Source: Bryobacterales bacterium
GTDB lineage: Bacteria > Acidobacteriota > Terriglobia > Bryobacterales > Bryobacteraceae
DNA length: 64,000 nucleotides
Direction: 5' to 3'
NCBI GenBank assembly: GCA_020851555.1
Contig: JADZCM010000046.1
Span: 60,169 to 124,168, forward strand
The position numbers were made by a program, and so were the translations under genes. This document shows positions 10,491-21,810 of the stretch, in pieces. Under the pieces are notes generated by a model. The model worked only from the letters and a program-made list of their open reading frames with translations. It searched no databases and was not told where the DNA came from. Position 1 is the first letter of the stretch; each line of letters opens with the position of its first letter.

Positions 10491-13434
10491 GCTGCTTCTC
10501 CCCGCCGGCGGCGCTCTCGTGCCGCACGATCTTCAGGTACCCGACCGAAGGACGCACGTTGATCTCTTCCAACACACGGTAGCGCCGCGCGCTGGTCATC
10601 ATTTGCGCCGCTTTGGCGCCCTTCTGGTTCAGGTTGCCGAAGTAGATGGCCTGCGCGGGGCAGGACTGCTGGCAGGCGGTCAGGATCTCGCCGTCCTGGA
10701 CCGGTTCGCCCCGCCGCTTCGCCTCGATCTTGGCCTCCTGAATGCGCTGGACGCAGAAGGTGCATTTTTCCATGACGCCCCGGCTGCGAACCGTCACGTC
10801 CGGATTGAGCACCAGGTTGGCCAGAGCGTCTTTTCTGGCGTATGCGAACCAGTTGAAACGCCGGGTCTTGTACGGGCAGTTATTGGCGCAATAGCGCGTG
10901 CCCACGCAGCGGTTGTAAACCTGCTGGTTGAGCCCTTCGGCGCTGTGCACGGTGGCGAGCACCGGGCACACCGTCTCGCAGGGCGCATGTTCGCATTGCT
11001 GGCAGAACATCGGCTGGTGCGCCACCTGCGGATTCTCCACCGGGCCGGAATAATACCGGTCCACCCGGATCCAATGCATCTCGCGCTTGCGGACGACTTC
11101 GTCGCGCCCGACCACCGGGATGTTGTTCTCCACCTGGCAGGCGACCACGCAGGCCGAACAACCGGTGCAGGCGTTCAGGTCCACCACCATGGCCCAGCGG
11201 TGGGGGCCGTAGGTGTGATCCGGCGGCCACAGTTCGGGCCGGTCGGGCTCCAGCGGCTGCTGTCTCAGCCGCTCACCATTCCACCGGGCAACGGTGGTCT
11301 CCTGGACAATCGGACGAGGCTCGCGCGGCGACGGCGCCAGGTGCGCCGGGACGCTGAGGGTGTGGTGTTGCTGGGTGCAAGCCAGCGGCCGGCGCTTGCC
11401 CGTCTTGGTCACCGTGACGCCGGCGCTCTCGAAACGCAGCGTCCCCTCCGTGAACCTCAACCAGGGAGCGGCATTGACTCCCACCAGGCCGGTCTCACCG
11501 ACGGTGGGCGCGCGGTCAATCCAATTTGGCCCCAGGTCAGCGAAACGTCGGGACAAGAGGCTGCCGTAGCCGAGCGCCACGGCTATCGTCCGCTCGTTCT
11601 GGCCCGGCTGGAGCAGGGCCGGCAATTCCATCGCCCTTCCTCCGGACTCGACCCGCACCATGTCGCCGTCGGCGATTCCCAGGCGCGCCGCGGCGCCGGG
11701 GGCAAGGCTGACGTAGTTGTCCCAGGTGACCTTGGTAACCGGGTCCGGCAGTTCATGCAACCAGGGGTTGTAGGCGTGGCGGCCGTCGAGCATGGCCGGC
11801 GTGGGGTACAAGACCAGTTCCAGGTCCGGCGCGCCGGCCGGACGCTTGAGATCCGGCCGTGCAAAAGCGCGGGCCGCCGGGCTGGAGGAGCCGGTTTCGG
11901 CATAACCTCGCTGAAGCGCTTGCTCCCAGAACGTCTCGAAGTCCGCTTGTCCCCGTTGCCGGGGATGGATTTCCTCGCGCCAGGTGGTGCGCACGAGTTC
12001 GTAAGCCGCCTGAGGCCGGCCGGTCCACGCCGCCAGAGTCTCCACAAAGGGGCGCGCCCCGCCGAGCGGCCGCACCGCCGGCTGGCGGATCGTCACAAGG
12101 CCGGCCGCGGGTTCGGCGTCACCCCAGGACTCCAATGCGTGCGGCGCCGGGCAGACATAGTGCGATGCTTCGGCCGTCTCGTCCGGGCGCTCAGAAAAGC
12201 TCACCACGACTTCGGCTCTCTTTACCGCCTCTCCGCCCGGCAGTTCGAAGACCGGGTTTGCTCCCGCCACCAGCAGCACCCTGACCTTGCCGGCCTCCAG
12301 CTCACGCAAAAGCAGCTCCAGTTCGCGGTCGTTGCCCAGGCGCTGCCGCGACGGGTGCACGATATCCAAGGTTTGGCCATAGTTGCCGAGCGCGTGATTG
12401 ATCGTGTTGGCGATCATCTGAAGGGCGGTATCCTGGCTCCCGCAGACCACCAGGCTGCGTCCTTTGGCCTGAAGCAGACGGCCGGCGATCTCACCGGCCT
12501 CTCCGGCCGCGGCGCCGCCCTCCACAGCAGCGGCCACCTCCGCCATCAACGACGCCATGCCGGCGGGGGATACCGGAATCCGGCGGTCAGCTTTGGTCCC
12601 GGTCAGAGACATCCGCGACTCGGCCTGAATGTGGTAACAGAAGCGCAAGAACTCGGGCTTCCGCCCCGAGCTGTATCCCGCGGTGAATTCGACGGGGGAG
12701 ATCCACGTGCCGAGGAAGTCGGCGTCAAAGCCGACGACCACATCCGCCTGATCGAACCGGTAACGAGGCAGCACCCGGACCCCGAAGGTGCGCTCGTGAG
12801 CGTCCAGGATCGCCGAACAGGACAGCGCGTCGTATTGAACATGGCGCCCGTCCTTGAATTGAGCCAGGAACCGCCGTATCACGGCCAATTCGGTGGGGCT
12901 GTGGACCGTTCCCGTCAGAAGGCGCACCGCGCCGCCCTGGCCGCGGACCGCTTCCAGCTTCCGGCCAAGTTCCCGGTCAACTTCTTCCCAGGTAGCGGAC
13001 TTGCCGGCAGCCACGGGTCCTTTCAGGCGCCGGCTGTCGTACAGGCCCAGGATCGACGCTTGTCCAACGGCGCAAAGGCCGCCCTGCGAGAGGGGGTGGC
13101 CCGGATTGCCCTCCAGCTTGATGGGGCGTCCGTCACGCGTCTTCACCAGGAGGCCGCACGCCGCCGGGCACGCCGCGCATGTCGATGCGTACCAGTAGGA
13201 CTTTCCCGGGATGATCCCTTCGGGCTCCTCCAGGAAAGGCAGCGCCTTCTGTTCCGGGGCGCGGCTGCACGCCGCCAGCCAGGCCGAGGCGAAGCTGAAG
13301 CCCGCCGCCTTCAGGAAGCCGCGGCGGCCGGGCCCGGACGGAATTTCTCCCTGCGTGGGGACGGTCTCGCTCTTCGGCGGCTGAAGCTCCTCCGCTTCCC
13401 GCTCCTTCAAGCTTCTCCAGTAAGCATTCGGCAT
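10483..13434 (-). CDS. actB: Alternative Complex III subunit ActB, MopB-like domain fused to a four-cluster ferredoxin domain
   Basis: A 983-residue fusion. A Tat-like region with [11 protein letters not shown] (about 35-45) precedes AACSRAP, so the protein is exported and may be lipidated. Residues about 75-650 resemble a molybdopterin-enzyme fold ([16 protein letters not shown]), which in ActB lacks molybdenum. Residues about 735-960 are the ferredoxin-like domain with Cys runs [38 protein letters not shown] and CTFCVQRI, then CQQSCP. This is the ligand set for the iron-sulfur chain of ACIII. It starts 9 nt after actA and overlaps actC. It is the periplasmic electron wire from ActC to the heme subunits. 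Confidence 0.93.
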   Translation of the reverse strand: MPNAYWRSLKEREAEELQPPKSETVPTQGEIPSGPGRRGFLKAAGFSFASAWLAACSRAPEQKALPFLEEPEGIIPGKSYWYASTCAACPAACGLLVKTRDGRPIKLEGNPGHPLSQGGLCAVGQASILGLYDSRRLKGPVAAGKSATWEEVDRELGRKLEAVRGQGGAVRLLTGTVHSPTELAVIRRFLAQFKDGRHVQYDALSCSAILDAHERTFGVRVLPRYRFDQADVVVGFDADFLGTWISPVEFTAGYSSGRKPEFLRFCYHIQAESRMSLTGTKADRRIPVSPAGMASLMAEVAAAVEGGAAAGEAGEIAGRLLQAKGRSLVVCGSQDTALQMIANTINHALGNYGQTLDIVHPSRQRLGNDRELELLLRELEAGKVRVLLVAGANPVFELPGGEAVKRAEVVVSFSERPDETAEASHYVCPAPHALESWGDAEPAAGLVTIRQPAVRPLGGARPFVETLAAWTGRPQAAYELVRTTWREEIHPRQRGQADFETFWEQALQRGYAETGSSSPAARAFARPDLKRPAGAPDLELVLYPTPAMLDGRHAYNPWLHELPDPVTKVTWDNYVSLAPGAAARLGIADGDMVRVESGGRAMELPALLQPGQNERTIAVALGYGSLLSRRFADLGPNWIDRAPTVGETGLVGVNAAPWLRFTEGTLRFESAGVTVTKTGKRRPLACTQQHHTLSVPAHLAPSPREPRPIVQETTVARWNGERLRQQPLEPDRPELWPPDHTYGPHRWAMVVDLNACTGCSACVVACQVENNIPVVGRDEVVRKREMHWIRVDRYYSGPVENPQVAHQPMFCQQCEHAPCETVCPVLATVHSAEGLNQQVYNRCVGTRYCANNCPYKTRRFNWFAYARKDALANLVLNPDVTVRSRGVMEKCTFCVQRIQEAKIEAKRRGEPVQDGEILTACQQSCPAQAIYFGNLNQKGAKAAQMMTSARRYRVLEEINVRPSVGYLKIVRHESAAGGEKQHG

Positions 13435-13443
13435 CTTAGCTTC

Positions 13444-14097
13444 TCAGTAGTGACAGGTCGAACAGTCCGTGGACGCCTGAACCGGCTTGCCGCCGATTCC
13501 GGTCCGGGTCGCGTCCCGGTGGCAGTTCACGCACCATCCCATACTAAGGTCAGGCACCTGTTGCACCCGCTGCATGGTTTCCACCGGCCCGTGACAGGTC
13601 TGACAGATTACTCCGGCGTTCACGTGCGCCCGGTGGTCAAAGTAGACGAAATCAGGCAGATTGTGAATCTTGGTCCAGGCAATAGGACGGGGTTCGCGTT
13701 GGGGGTCGCGCTGCATTTTCGCGTCGAGCGCCAGCGCGTCATAGAGCTTTCTTAGTTCGGTCGAGATCACCTGCCGGGCCTTCCTGTTTTCCCGGGTGGC
13801 GGCCTCGTCTTCCGCCCGCAGCGCGCCCAGTGTCGATGTAACGAGGCGGTGACAGTTCATGCACACGTTAGCCGGCGGAATACCGGCATGCCGGCTGGTT
13901 TCGGCCGCGAAGTGGCAGTACTGACAGGCGATTTGAAGCTCCCCCGCATGCAGGCGGTGCGAGTAGGCGATGGGCTGAGCAGGCTCGTAGCCCTGCTGAT
14001 TACTGGGTAGGTGGAAAGTCCCGGCGCGTACAAACAGCAGCCATAGAGAGCACGCCAGTCCCACCGCCAGGGTAATCGTGACAATACCGCTTTTCAT
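13444..14097 (-). CDS. actA: Alternative Complex III subunit ActA, pentaheme cytochrome c
   Basis: A protein of about 217 residues with one N-terminal helix (about 5-24) and five CxxCH heme sites: CQYCH (58), CMNCH (79), CQTCH (165), CVNCH (189) and CSTCH (212). Five hemes with this spacing is the ActA signature. Further conserved His (SHRLHAGE, FDHRAHVNAG) are likely second ligands. The start is ATG 14097. TTG 14103, which would overlap the narK stop, is an alternative six bases upstream. It is the first ACIII gene and lies directly after the nitrate porter. Confidence 0.92.
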   Translation of the reverse strand: MKSGIVTITLAVGLACSLWLLFVRAGTFHLPSNQQGYEPAQPIAYSHRLHAGELQIACQYCHFAAETSRHAGIPPANVCMNCHRLVTSTLGALRAEDEAATRENRKARQVISTELRKLYDALALDAKMQRDPQREPRPIAWTKIHNLPDFVYFDHRAHVNAGVICQTCHGPVETMQRVQQVPDLSMGWCVNCHRDATRTGIGGKPVQASTDCSTCHY

Positions 14098-14099
14098 CG

Positions 14100-15440
14100 T
14101 CAACGGCTCGCAATTTCCTCGCTCGCCGGCGCCGCCTTCCGGGCGGCCGGTTCCCCGATGTATTTGAGCACCCAGGCGATTGCCAGCGACGAGAGCAACA
14201 GAAACGTGAATACGACAAATCCAATGTAATAGCCGGGCTGGCCGAGATCCTGCACCGCGAACGCCATCATGGGCGGAATCACAAAGCCCCCGAACGCCCC
14301 CAGCCCTCCTACCCAGCCAGCCGCTCCTCCAACCGCCTGCGGCACCGCTTGGGGCACGATCTTAAAGACAGCGGCGTTGCACACCCCCATTCCGAACGCC
14401 ATCAGGATTTCACCCGGAATCGCCAGCTCATATCTCTGTGCATTGATCATCACCAGGGACCCGGACAGCGCAATCAACAACGCCAGGATCGCCGTGTTCT
14501 CGCCGCCTTCGCGCAACCGGTCGGAGAGAACGCCCCCGCCTACCCGGACCAGCGATGCGAGAATCGAGAACAACCCAGTGAGAGCCCCGGCTTTCAGCGG
14601 CGACAGGCCGAAAAACCCCATGTAGTAAGTCGGCAGCCAGGCGGTGAGGGCGACGAAGCCGCCGAAGGTGGTGAAGTAGATGGCTACTAATCCCCAGGTT
14701 TTCCAGGTGCGCGCGGATACCACCAGGCTATGTTTCAGGCTATGAGCGGGGAACATAGCCTGACCGTAGCCGGCGGCGAGGCGGCGCGCTTCGGCGGCGT
14801 CCGCACCCTGACTCCGAATCTGGAAGTACCAGGCATTGCGGCCTAACAGCGCGTACAAAACCGACCCCACAACCAGCAGGGCGAGCCACACGGCGTAGCT
14901 GCCCGCCAGCCCGATGCCTCCTAGCGCCAACGGAAGAACAAAAGTGAAGATGCCTGGCGCAAGATTCCCGACCCCAGCATAAACGGCCAGCGCACGGCCC
15001 TGTGCGTGCTGTGGAAACCAGTACGACACCTGGCCGACACCCACCGAAAAGGTGGCGATTCCGGAACCAGAGAGAATCGCCAGCGCCAGCAGGACCGGAT
15101 ACAGAGACGGAGTCAGTCCCGCGGGGTAGAGCGTGAAGACGATGGCTGTCAACCCCGCCATCCCGGCCACCGAGAGCCATAGCAGCACCAGAAACGGCTT
15201 ACGGCCTCCCGTTGTCTCAACCCAGGCGGCGAACGGGATGCGCAGCAGGGACCCGGACAGCGCCGGCGCGGAGATGAGGAATCCAAGCGCCAGCGGTCCC
15301 AGATGCATCACTTCCTGGAAGCGCGTCGCCGTCGGGCCAAACAGGGCCACGGCGGCAAAGCCCATGAAGAAACCCAACGTGGCGGCGAACAAGCCCTGGG
15401 CCGGATTCCCCTTCACTGAATAGGCCACGGATCTCTCCAT
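14100..15440 (-). CDS. narK: NarK-type nitrate/nitrite porter (MFS, NNP family)
   Basis: A 446-residue MFS protein with about twelve helices. NNP hallmarks are visible. The Arg-bearing helix-2 end is LLRIPFAAWVETTGGRKPF. The first nitrate signature is YAGVGNLAPGIFTFVLP. The second is around GMGVCNAAVFKIVPQAVP with GGLGAFGGFVIPP. It should import nitrate to the cytoplasmic NarG active site and/or export nitrite. A longer frame exists upstream, but ATG 15440 lies 1 nt after the narI stop. It sits between narI and actA, which ties the two enzyme blocks into one transcript. Confidence 0.9.
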   Translation of the reverse strand: MERSVAYSVKGNPAQGLFAATLGFFMGFAAVALFGPTATRFQEVMHLGPLALGFLISAPALSGSLLRIPFAAWVETTGGRKPFLVLLWLSVAGMAGLTAIVFTLYPAGLTPSLYPVLLALAILSGSGIATFSVGVGQVSYWFPQHAQGRALAVYAGVGNLAPGIFTFVLPLALGGIGLAGSYAVWLALLVVGSVLYALLGRNAWYFQIRSQGADAAEARRLAAGYGQAMFPAHSLKHSLVVSARTWKTWGLVAIYFTTFGGFVALTAWLPTYYMGFFGLSPLKAGALTGLFSILASLVRVGGGVLSDRLREGGENTAILALLIALSGSLVMINAQRYELAIPGEILMAFGMGVCNAAVFKIVPQAVPQAVGGAAGWVGGLGAFGGFVIPPMMAFAVQDLGQPGYYIGFVVFTFLLLSSLAIAWVLKYIGEPAARKAAPASEEIASR

Positions 15441-15441
15441 G

Positions 15442-16152
15442 TCAGACGGGTTCGCCCGCCGCCTCGCCGGGCGCGCGGTACCATCGGGCAACCTGGGGCT
15501 TGCGCCAGAGGTACGGGTTGGGAATGACGAGGATGTGTACCAGCCTGGAGAACGGGAAGACCAGAATCAAAGCGAAGGCGCCGACGATATGGAACTTCAC
15601 AAGCGGCGGCATGGCCGCTATGTAAGTCAGGTCGGGGTTGAGCTTCAGGATGGACCACAGATAGGGCGCTGCCATCGCCGCGTACCAGGATGAACCCCAC
15701 GGATAGAGGACGGCCGTTCCAACGCCGGACACCACCTGCGCAAGCAACAGCAGGAGCACCACCCAATCCAGTTTGCTGGTCACAACCCGGATTTTGGATA
15801 CGGTGAGACGGCGCAGCATCAGCGAAACCAGTCCGATCAGCGTGAGCAGGCCGCAGGCGAGCGCCGAGATCTCCAATATGTAGAGCCGGAGCGGCCGGTC
15901 GTTCCACCAAAGAACTTGGCGCGGAATGAGCCAGGCCACCACGTGGCCAGTCAGCACCACGATGATCCCGTAATGGAATGGAACCAGGCCCCAGAAATGC
16001 TGGCGGTTCTCCAGAAACTGGCTCGAAAGACTGGAGTAGGTGAAACCGCGCCAATGGTAACGGGTAATGCTGACCAGGAAGAACACGAAGAACGCCACGT
16101 ATGGCAAAGCGACGAATAAGAGCTGGTCAAAGTAAGTGGCGAGATTAGTCAT
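15442..16152 (-). CDS. narI: Respiratory nitrate reductase gamma subunit (cytochrome b)
   Basis: NarI anchors NarGH to the membrane, oxidises quinol on the periplasmic side and passes electrons through two b hemes. The 236-residue protein has five hydrophobic segments. Candidate heme ligands are the His pair in NRQHFWGLVPFHYGIIVVLTGH (quoted across two stretches, about residues 52-70) and the later pair in VKFHIVGAF and RLVHILVIP. Its start overlaps narJ by eight bases. Having its own quinol site, it does not strictly need ACIII for electrons. Confidence 0.93.
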   Translation of the reverse strand: MTNLATYFDQLLFVALPYVAFFVFFLVSITRYHWRGFTYSSLSSQFLENRQHFWGLVPFHYGIIVVLTGHVVAWLIPRQVLWWNDRPLRLYILEISALACGLLTLIGLVSLMLRRLTVSKIRVVTSKLDWVVLLLLLAQVVSGVGTAVLYPWGSSWYAAMAAPYLWSILKLNPDLTYIAAMPPLVKFHIVGAFALILVFPFSRLVHILVIPNPYLWRKPQVARWYRAPGEAAGEPV

Positions 16153-16666
16153 TCGATACCTCCGTGAGAGCGGCGGCCGGGAACTTCGCCCCCAGAAGCC
16201 GCTCTGCCGCGCGGATGAGGTGGAGATACGGACTGGCGGTCTTGCCGAGCGCCTCCGCGATCTTGGCCATCGCCGGCATCAGAGATTCGCCGGTGAGCCG
16301 GGCCGATTCGTCCTCCGGCATCCGTTCCACGAGCGCCAGAACGCGCGGCAGATAGTCCGGCAATTCCGTAGATTCGGCCACACCGTAGCGCCGCAGCCGC
16401 TGCCGCATCTTCACCAGGAATTCGCCGCGGTCGTAGTTCTCTCCGAAGAGGTGCCAACTGATGTCCAGGGTCGTATCCGGATTCCAGTCGAAGGTCTGGA
16501 TGTACAGTTCCTGCGCCTGGGCGACCGAGAGAGCGCCCATGGCGCCGGCAAAAGCGGCCAGGTCCCGGCCTGCCTCCGGACGTGCGCACGCCCGGACAAG
16601 TTCCGGGAAATCAGGCCCCGGATACTCCAGCAAGCGAGCCAGGAGGGCGAGACCCGTATCGGTCAC
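16145..16666 (-). CDS. narJ: Nitrate reductase assembly chaperone
   Basis: NarJ is a cytoplasmic TorD-family chaperone that matures NarG (Mo-cofactor insertion) and controls attachment of NarGH to NarI. The 173-residue sequence is helical and shows LARLLEYPGPDFPEL and QELYIQTFDWNP, with the DISWHLFGENYDRGEFL block typical of NarJ. It is shorter than the E. coli protein, mostly at the C-terminus. It overlaps narH by four bases and narI by eight. Confidence 0.92.
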   Translation of the reverse strand: MTDTGLALLARLLEYPGPDFPELVRACARPEAGRDLAAFAGAMGALSVAQAQELYIQTFDWNPDTTLDISWHLFGENYDRGEFLVKMRQRLRRYGVAESTELPDYLPRVLALVERMPEDESARLTGESLMPAMAKIAEALGKTASPYLHLIRAAERLLGAKFPAAALTEVSND

Positions 16667-18153
16667 ATGCCCCTCCTTGGCCCCCTCAGCAAGCCGAAGC
16701 CGACGCCCTGCTTGTGCTCCAGCGGGTCCCTCATCATCTCAATGGCTTCTTCGCGGTACATGGGCGGGATGACGTACCGGTCGTCCACCGTGCAAAGCGA
16801 AGTGAGCCGGTAGATGGCTTCCGCCTCCTCCACGTTCGAATCCGCTTCACGCAGCATCCGTTCAGCCAGGTCTACCCCGACGTCTCCCACCGTGAGCGCC
16901 CGCCGGTACCACCGGACGGCTTTCTGCTTGCGCAGGGTGTAGCGGACTTTACCTTCGTGTCCCGCGCCGAACAGGTTGGCGAGGAATCTCATCGGCACGC
17001 GCGCCGTGTCGATGTCATGGAACAGGTCCTGCGAGACATTCTCCACCCCCGTGGCGCCACGGTTGGCCATGACCGGGGCCAGCGGCGGGACGTAGAACAG
17101 CATTGGAAACGTCCGGAACTCGACGTGCGGCGGCAATGCGAGCTTCCATTCCTTGACGAACTTGTAAACGGGCGAGCGCTGCGCCGATTCGATCACCGCA
17201 TCGTGAATACCGCTCTTGCGGGCGGCGGCGATCACCTGGGGATCCGTGGGGTCGAGCACCAGCGACCGCTGCGCTTCCACCAGTTCTTCTTCCGGCAGGC
17301 GAGCCATCCGCTCGATGCCCCCGGCGTCGTAGAGCAGCACGCCGAGATACCGGATGCGGCCCACGCACGAGTGAAAGCAGGCCGGCGCCTGTCCCGTCTC
17401 CACCCGGGGGAAGCAGAGGATGCACTTTTCGGACTTGCCCGTGGACCAGTTGAAAAACACCTTCTTGTAAGGGCAGGCGGAAATGCAGGCGCGCCAGGCG
17501 CGGCAACGGGTCTGGTCCAGCAGCACGATGCCGTCCTCGCCGCGCTTGTAGAGAGCCCCCGACGGGCAGGAAGCCACGCAGGCCGGGTTCAGACAATGAT
17601 TGCAGATGCGCGGGAAATAGAAGAAGACCAGCCGCTCGATGGCCGACAACTGCGCCTTCTCTTCCTCGCTGAGGCCGGCCAGATTCGGGTCGTTGGCCGC
17701 GTAGATCGGCGAGCCGCTCAGGTCGTCATCCCAGTTCGGTCCGGACTCGACATTGATCGGCTCGCCGGTCACCATCGAGATGGGCCGGGCGGTCGGCTGG
17801 TCCGGCCCTTCCGGCGCATTGAACAGGTGCTGGTAATCGTAGGTCCATGGCTCGTAGTAATCGTCCATGGTGGGCATCGAGGGGTTGTGGAATATGTTGA
17901 AGACCGTCTGGGTCTTGCTGGTGGACTTAAGCCGCAGGCGGCTGCCGTCGGCTGCCCAGCCGCCGTTATACTTGTTCTGGTCTTCCCAGGCGGTCGGATA
18001 ACCAGTGCCCGGCTTGGTCTCCACGTTGTTCCACCACATGTACTCGGTGCCGTTGCGGTCGGTCCAGATGTTCTTGCAGGCGATCGAGCAGGTGTGGCAG
18101 CCGATGCACTTATCGAGGTGAAAGACCATCGAGATTTGGGATCGAACGTTCAT
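16663..18153 (-). CDS. narH: Respiratory nitrate reductase beta subunit (iron-sulfur)
   Basis: NarH carries four iron-sulfur clusters that move electrons from NarI to NarG on the cytoplasmic side. The 496-residue protein shows CIGCHTCSIACKN (residues about 16-28), CNHCLNPACVASCPSGA (about 188) and CRAWRACISACPYKK, then CILCFPR. The Trp in CRAW is normal for NarH, where that site holds a [3Fe-4S] cluster. The start is set by GGAGG 8 nt before ATG 18153. It lies 12 nt after narG and overlaps narJ by four bases. Confidence 0.95.
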   Translation of the reverse strand: MNVRSQISMVFHLDKCIGCHTCSIACKNIWTDRNGTEYMWWNNVETKPGTGYPTAWEDQNKYNGGWAADGSRLRLKSTSKTQTVFNIFHNPSMPTMDDYYEPWTYDYQHLFNAPEGPDQPTARPISMVTGEPINVESGPNWDDDLSGSPIYAANDPNLAGLSEEEKAQLSAIERLVFFYFPRICNHCLNPACVASCPSGALYKRGEDGIVLLDQTRCRAWRACISACPYKKVFFNWSTGKSEKCILCFPRVETGQAPACFHSCVGRIRYLGVLLYDAGGIERMARLPEEELVEAQRSLVLDPTDPQVIAAARKSGIHDAVIESAQRSPVYKFVKEWKLALPPHVEFRTFPMLFYVPPLAPVMANRGATGVENVSQDLFHDIDTARVPMRFLANLFGAGHEGKVRYTLRKQKAVRWYRRALTVGDVGVDLAERMLREADSNVEEAEAIYRLTSLCTVDDRYVIPPMYREEAIEMMRDPLEHKQGVGFGLLRGPRRGM

Positions 18154-18165
18154 GGTCCTTGCCTC

Positions 18166-21100
18166 CTACCAGGCCAACTCCGGCAGCTTTCGTACCAGGA
18201 CCTGGGCGTCACGGTTGCTGCCTGTCGGACCCCAGTAGTTCAGATGGTAGGTGAACTGGCCGTAGCCGCCCACCATAAGGTTCGGCTTGAGCCGCACCCG
18301 AGTCAGGCTGTTGTGCCCCCCGGCTCGGCGATATTTCCTCAAAGGCGATTTGGGAACCGAGTAGGTACGCTCAGGCGAATGGTACTGGATTGATATTCCT
18401 CGAGGAATGCGCGCGCTCACCACGGCCCGGGTGACTACCACACCGTGGTCGTTGTGAACCTCCACCCAGTCGTTGTCGACGATGCCCAATTCCTCGGCGT
18501 CTTTGTCATTCATCCAGAACGGCTCCACGCCGCGGGAAAGCGTTGTCATGCGCTGGTTGTCACCGTAGGTGGAATGGATATGCCATTTGCCGTGCGGTGT
18601 CAGGTAGCTGAGCATCATCGTTTTGCCAGCCGATTGACTGAAGCGCAGGTCGGCATATTCCGCCGGCCGCGGCTTGGGTTTGTATGTAATCAGGTGCTCG
18701 CCGAAATCAATGTAGCCCGGATGGTCCAGGTAAAAGTGCTGGCGCCCGGTGAGCGTGCGCCACGGCACCAGGCACTCAACGTTGTAAGTGAACGGAGAGT
18801 AAGCTCGTCCATTCTGCAGCAAGCCGGACCACATGGGACTGTTTCCCAGGCGGTAAGGACGAGTTTGTAGTCCTTTGTAATCCGTGCGCGCTTCCCGGCT
18901 GCCTGCCACCACGTGCGCCAGGGGCAGACCCACCCGCTGTTCCATGTTCTTGTAGGACCGGTAGGACAATTCCCCGTTGGTCACCGTGGCGAAGCGCAGA
19001 ATTGCATCGCAGACGTGTTGGTCATCCCGCAAGGATGGATAACGGTGGCCGCCCCACTCGACCGCCGGCCCATTACGCACTGCCTCATCGTAAAAGTCTT
19101 CAGCCATGTAATGGGTGCCGTGGGCGCCCAAACCATGGCTACGGACCAGCGGCCCGAAAGAAATGTACTGGTTGTACACATTTGCGAAATCACGCTCCAC
19201 CACCCGTATGCCGGGCATGGTGACTCCCGGCACCGCCTCTACCTCACCGCGGATCCACTCCTGCATGTCAGGCTGCGCGATCTCGGCCGGGGTGTCGTGG
19301 GCCAGAGGAGTGGCCACCACGTCCGCGACTTTGGATGGGAAGTGCCGGGCCGCGAGTTCGGAAAACTTCCGGGCTATAGTGGCAAAAATCTGCCAATCGC
19401 TCTTGGACTCCCAGCAGGCCGGCACAGCCGCGGAAAGGGGGTGGATGAAGCTGTGCATATCGGTGGAGTTGAGATCGGCTTTCTCATACCAGGTGGCGGC
19501 GGGCAGCACGATATCCGAATACAACGCGGAGGTGTCCATGCGGAAGTTGAGATCCACGACGAGGTCCATCTTCCCCTGTGGCGCGTTCTCGTGCCAGGCG
19601 ATCTCCCGTACCGATTCCTCGGCCAGGTCCTCTGCAATAGCGTTGGTGTGGGTGCCCAGGTAGTGCTTCAAAAAATACTCATGGCCCTTGGCCGACGCCA
19701 GAAGCGCATTACCCCGCCAGATGAACCAGATCCGCGGCCAGTTCTGTTCGGCATCCGGATCCTCTACTGAGAACTGCAATTTGCGTTGCTTCAACTGATC
19801 CACAACATAGGCCACTATGGCTTCGGGCGTCTCAGCGCCGGCGGCCTTGGCTTCCTGCGCCAATTCTAAAGAACTGCGGTTGAACTGAGGATAAAAGGGA
19901 AGCCATCCGTTACGCACTGCCTTCACCTGGATGTCGGCCGTATGTCCGGCAGCCAGCGTCCCCGGACGCGCATGCAGCGGCACAGTGTGATAGTCAGTGA
20001 AATCCTTCTCATAACGCCACTGGTCGGTATGTATGTAGTGCCAGCTTGGCGCGTTCTGCAGCCGGGCTGCCGGGTACCAGTCCCGGCCGAAGGCGATGGC
20101 CGCCCATGGTTCTCCCGGCGCGAGCTTCTCCTGGCCGACGTAATGCGCCAGGCCGCCGCCGTTGACTCCCACGCAACCGCAAAGCATCAAGGCGCAAATC
20201 CCGGCCCGGTACATGAGGTTGTTGTGATACCAGTGGTTGACGCCGGCGCCGATGATGATGGTGCACTTGCCGCCGGTGAGCCGCGCGGTGTTCCCCCATT
20301 CCCGGGCAAACCGGATCAACGTCTCGCGTCCCATGCCCGTGTACTTTTCCGACCACGCCGGAGTGTAGGGCGCCTGCTCGTCGTCGTAAGTGGACGGATA
20401 GTCGCCCTCCAGGCCGCGGGACACGCCGTACTGAGCCATCATCAGGTCATAGACCGTGGTTACGGTTACGGACTCGCCGGAAGCCGTCGTCAGCCGCTTC
20501 ACCGGCACCCCGCGCCGCACTTCCCTGGCGGCGCCGAAATCGTCGAAAGCCACGGCGGCGATACCGTCGTTATTGTCCAAAAACGTGAGCGCCGGGCGGA
20601 TCTCGGAGCCGTCTTTACCATCCTGAAGCAGGAGATTCCATTTGCCCTGTTGTTTGCCCCAACGAAAACCGCTGGACCCCATCGGCATTTTCGGCCGGCG
20701 GTCCTGAGCGTCCCACATCAGGAATTTCCAATCGCCGTTCTCCGCATCCGAATAAGCTTCCAGACGGTTGGCCCGCAGCATCTGGCCGGCTCGCCAAAGC
20801 TCGCCGTCCTGGCGCAATTCCACCAGATAGGGAGCGTCGGTATATTTGCGAACGTAGTCCAGAAATTCAGGCACCGGCTGCTCGTGGTGAAACTCCTTGA
20901 GCAGCACGTGATTGACCGCCATCCACCAGGCTCCGTCCTGCCCGGCGTTGACCGGAATCCATTCGTCGGCGTACTTGGAGACCTGGCTGAAGTCCGGCGA
21001 GAAAACCCACATCTTGGAGCCGTTATGGCGCGCCTCGGCCGCGAAATGGCAGTCCGGGGTTCGGGTCATGTTCAGGTTCGAACCCATCACGGCCAGCAGT

Positions 21101-21810
21101 TTGGCGTTGTACCAGTCTGCGGACTCGTGAACATCGGTCTGCTCTCCCCAGACTTCCGGGGAGGCCGGCGGCAGGTCGCAGTACCAGTCGTAGAAGGACA
21201 GCGAGACGCCTCCCATGAGTTGGAGAAAACGCGCTCCCGAGGCGTAGCTGATCATGGACATCGCCGGAATGGGAGAAAAGCCGGTGATGCGATCCGGACC
21301 GTATTTCTTGATGGTGTAGATATTGGCGGCGGCAATCAACTCACACGCCGTATCCCAGTCAAAGCGGCGAAAGCCGCCTTTGCCGCGCGCCCGCTGCCAG
21401 CGCGCCCGTTTTTCCGGGTCTTCCACCAGGGAACGCCACGCCTCGACCGGATCCTCGTGCCGGCTCCGGGCGTCGTTCCACAGATCGATCAAAGCGCCTC
21501 GCACATAGGGATATTTCACCCGCAACGGGCTGTACAGGTACCAGGAGAACGAAATGCCGCGCTGGCACCCGCGCGGCTCGTAGGGCGGAAGGCCGGCTTG
21601 GAGGCTGGGATAATCGAGGGCCTGCATCTCCCAGGTGACGATGCCGTCTTTTACGTAGATCTGCCAGGAGCACCCGCCCGTGCAATTCACTCCATGAGTG
21701 CTGCGAATGACCTTGTCGTGCTGCCAGCGGTTGCGGTAGAACTGCTCCCAGTCCCGGAGCGCCGGATTGGTCTCGTCCTTGATCCAGGGCAGTCTTCCGT
21801 TGCGACTCAT
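18166..21810 (-). CDS. narG: Respiratory nitrate reductase alpha subunit (Mo-bisMGD)
   Basis: NarG reduces nitrate to nitrite at a molybdenum site in the cytoplasm. The 1214-residue length is full size. The N-terminal FS0 cluster motif is [20 protein letters not shown], with the His and Cys spacing typical of NarG. The Mo ligand Asp lies in [20 protein letters not shown], and [13 protein letters not shown] is the usual NarG substrate-channel segment. There is no Tat signal, consistent with cytoplasmic location. ATG 21810 is preferred over a longer upstream frame because it overlaps the cytochrome c stop by four bases and gives the family start [13 protein letters not shown]. Confidence 0.96.
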   Translation of the reverse strand: MSRNGRLPWIKDETNPALRDWEQFYRNRWQHDKVIRSTHGVNCTGGCSWQIYVKDGIVTWEMQALDYPSLQAGLPPYEPRGCQRGISFSWYLYSPLRVKYPYVRGALIDLWNDARSRHEDPVEAWRSLVEDPEKRARWQRARGKGGFRRFDWDTACELIAAANIYTIKKYGPDRITGFSPIPAMSMISYASGARFLQLMGGVSLSFYDWYCDLPPASPEVWGEQTDVHESADWYNAKLLAVMGSNLNMTRTPDCHFAAEARHNGSKMWVFSPDFSQVSKYADEWIPVNAGQDGAWWMAVNHVLLKEFHHEQPVPEFLDYVRKYTDAPYLVELRQDGELWRAGQMLRANRLEAYSDAENGDWKFLMWDAQDRRPKMPMGSSGFRWGKQQGKWNLLLQDGKDGSEIRPALTFLDNNDGIAAVAFDDFGAAREVRRGVPVKRLTTASGESVTVTTVYDLMMAQYGVSRGLEGDYPSTYDDEQAPYTPAWSEKYTGMGRETLIRFAREWGNTARLTGGKCTIIIGAGVNHWYHNNLMYRAGICALMLCGCVGVNGGGLAHYVGQEKLAPGEPWAAIAFGRDWYPAARLQNAPSWHYIHTDQWRYEKDFTDYHTVPLHARPGTLAAGHTADIQVKAVRNGWLPFYPQFNRSSLELAQEAKAAGAETPEAIVAYVVDQLKQRKLQFSVEDPDAEQNWPRIWFIWRGNALLASAKGHEYFLKHYLGTHTNAIAEDLAEESVREIAWHENAPQGKMDLVVDLNFRMDTSALYSDIVLPAATWYEKADLNSTDMHSFIHPLSAAVPACWESKSDWQIFATIARKFSELAARHFPSKVADVVATPLAHDTPAEIAQPDMQEWIRGEVEAVPGVTMPGIRVVERDFANVYNQYISFGPLVRSHGLGAHGTHYMAEDFYDEAVRNGPAVEWGGHRYPSLRDDQHVCDAILRFATVTNGELSYRSYKNMEQRVGLPLAHVVAGSREARTDYKGLQTRPYRLGNSPMWSGLLQNGRAYSPFTYNVECLVPWRTLTGRQHFYLDHPGYIDFGEHLITYKPKPRPAEYADLRFSQSAGKTMMLSYLTPHGKWHIHSTYGDNQRMTTLSRGVEPFWMNDKDAEELGIVDNDWVEVHNDHGVVVTRAVVSARIPRGISIQYHSPERTYSVPKSPLRKYRRAGGHNSLTRVRLKPNLMVGGYGQFTYHLNYWGPTGSNRDAQVLVRKLPELAW

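Noticed and set aside
9123..10562. 479-residue frame antisense to actC
   Set aside because: Low-complexity Gln/His/Arg translation opposite a well-supported membrane protein.
10489..13755. 1088-residue frame antisense to actB
   Set aside because: GC-driven shadow of a clear gene; its translation is Arg/His/Pro-rich with no domain.
16663..18153. Missing cluster cysteine in NarH (Trp in CRAWRAC)
   Set aside because: This is the normal [3Fe-4S] site of NarH, not a defect.
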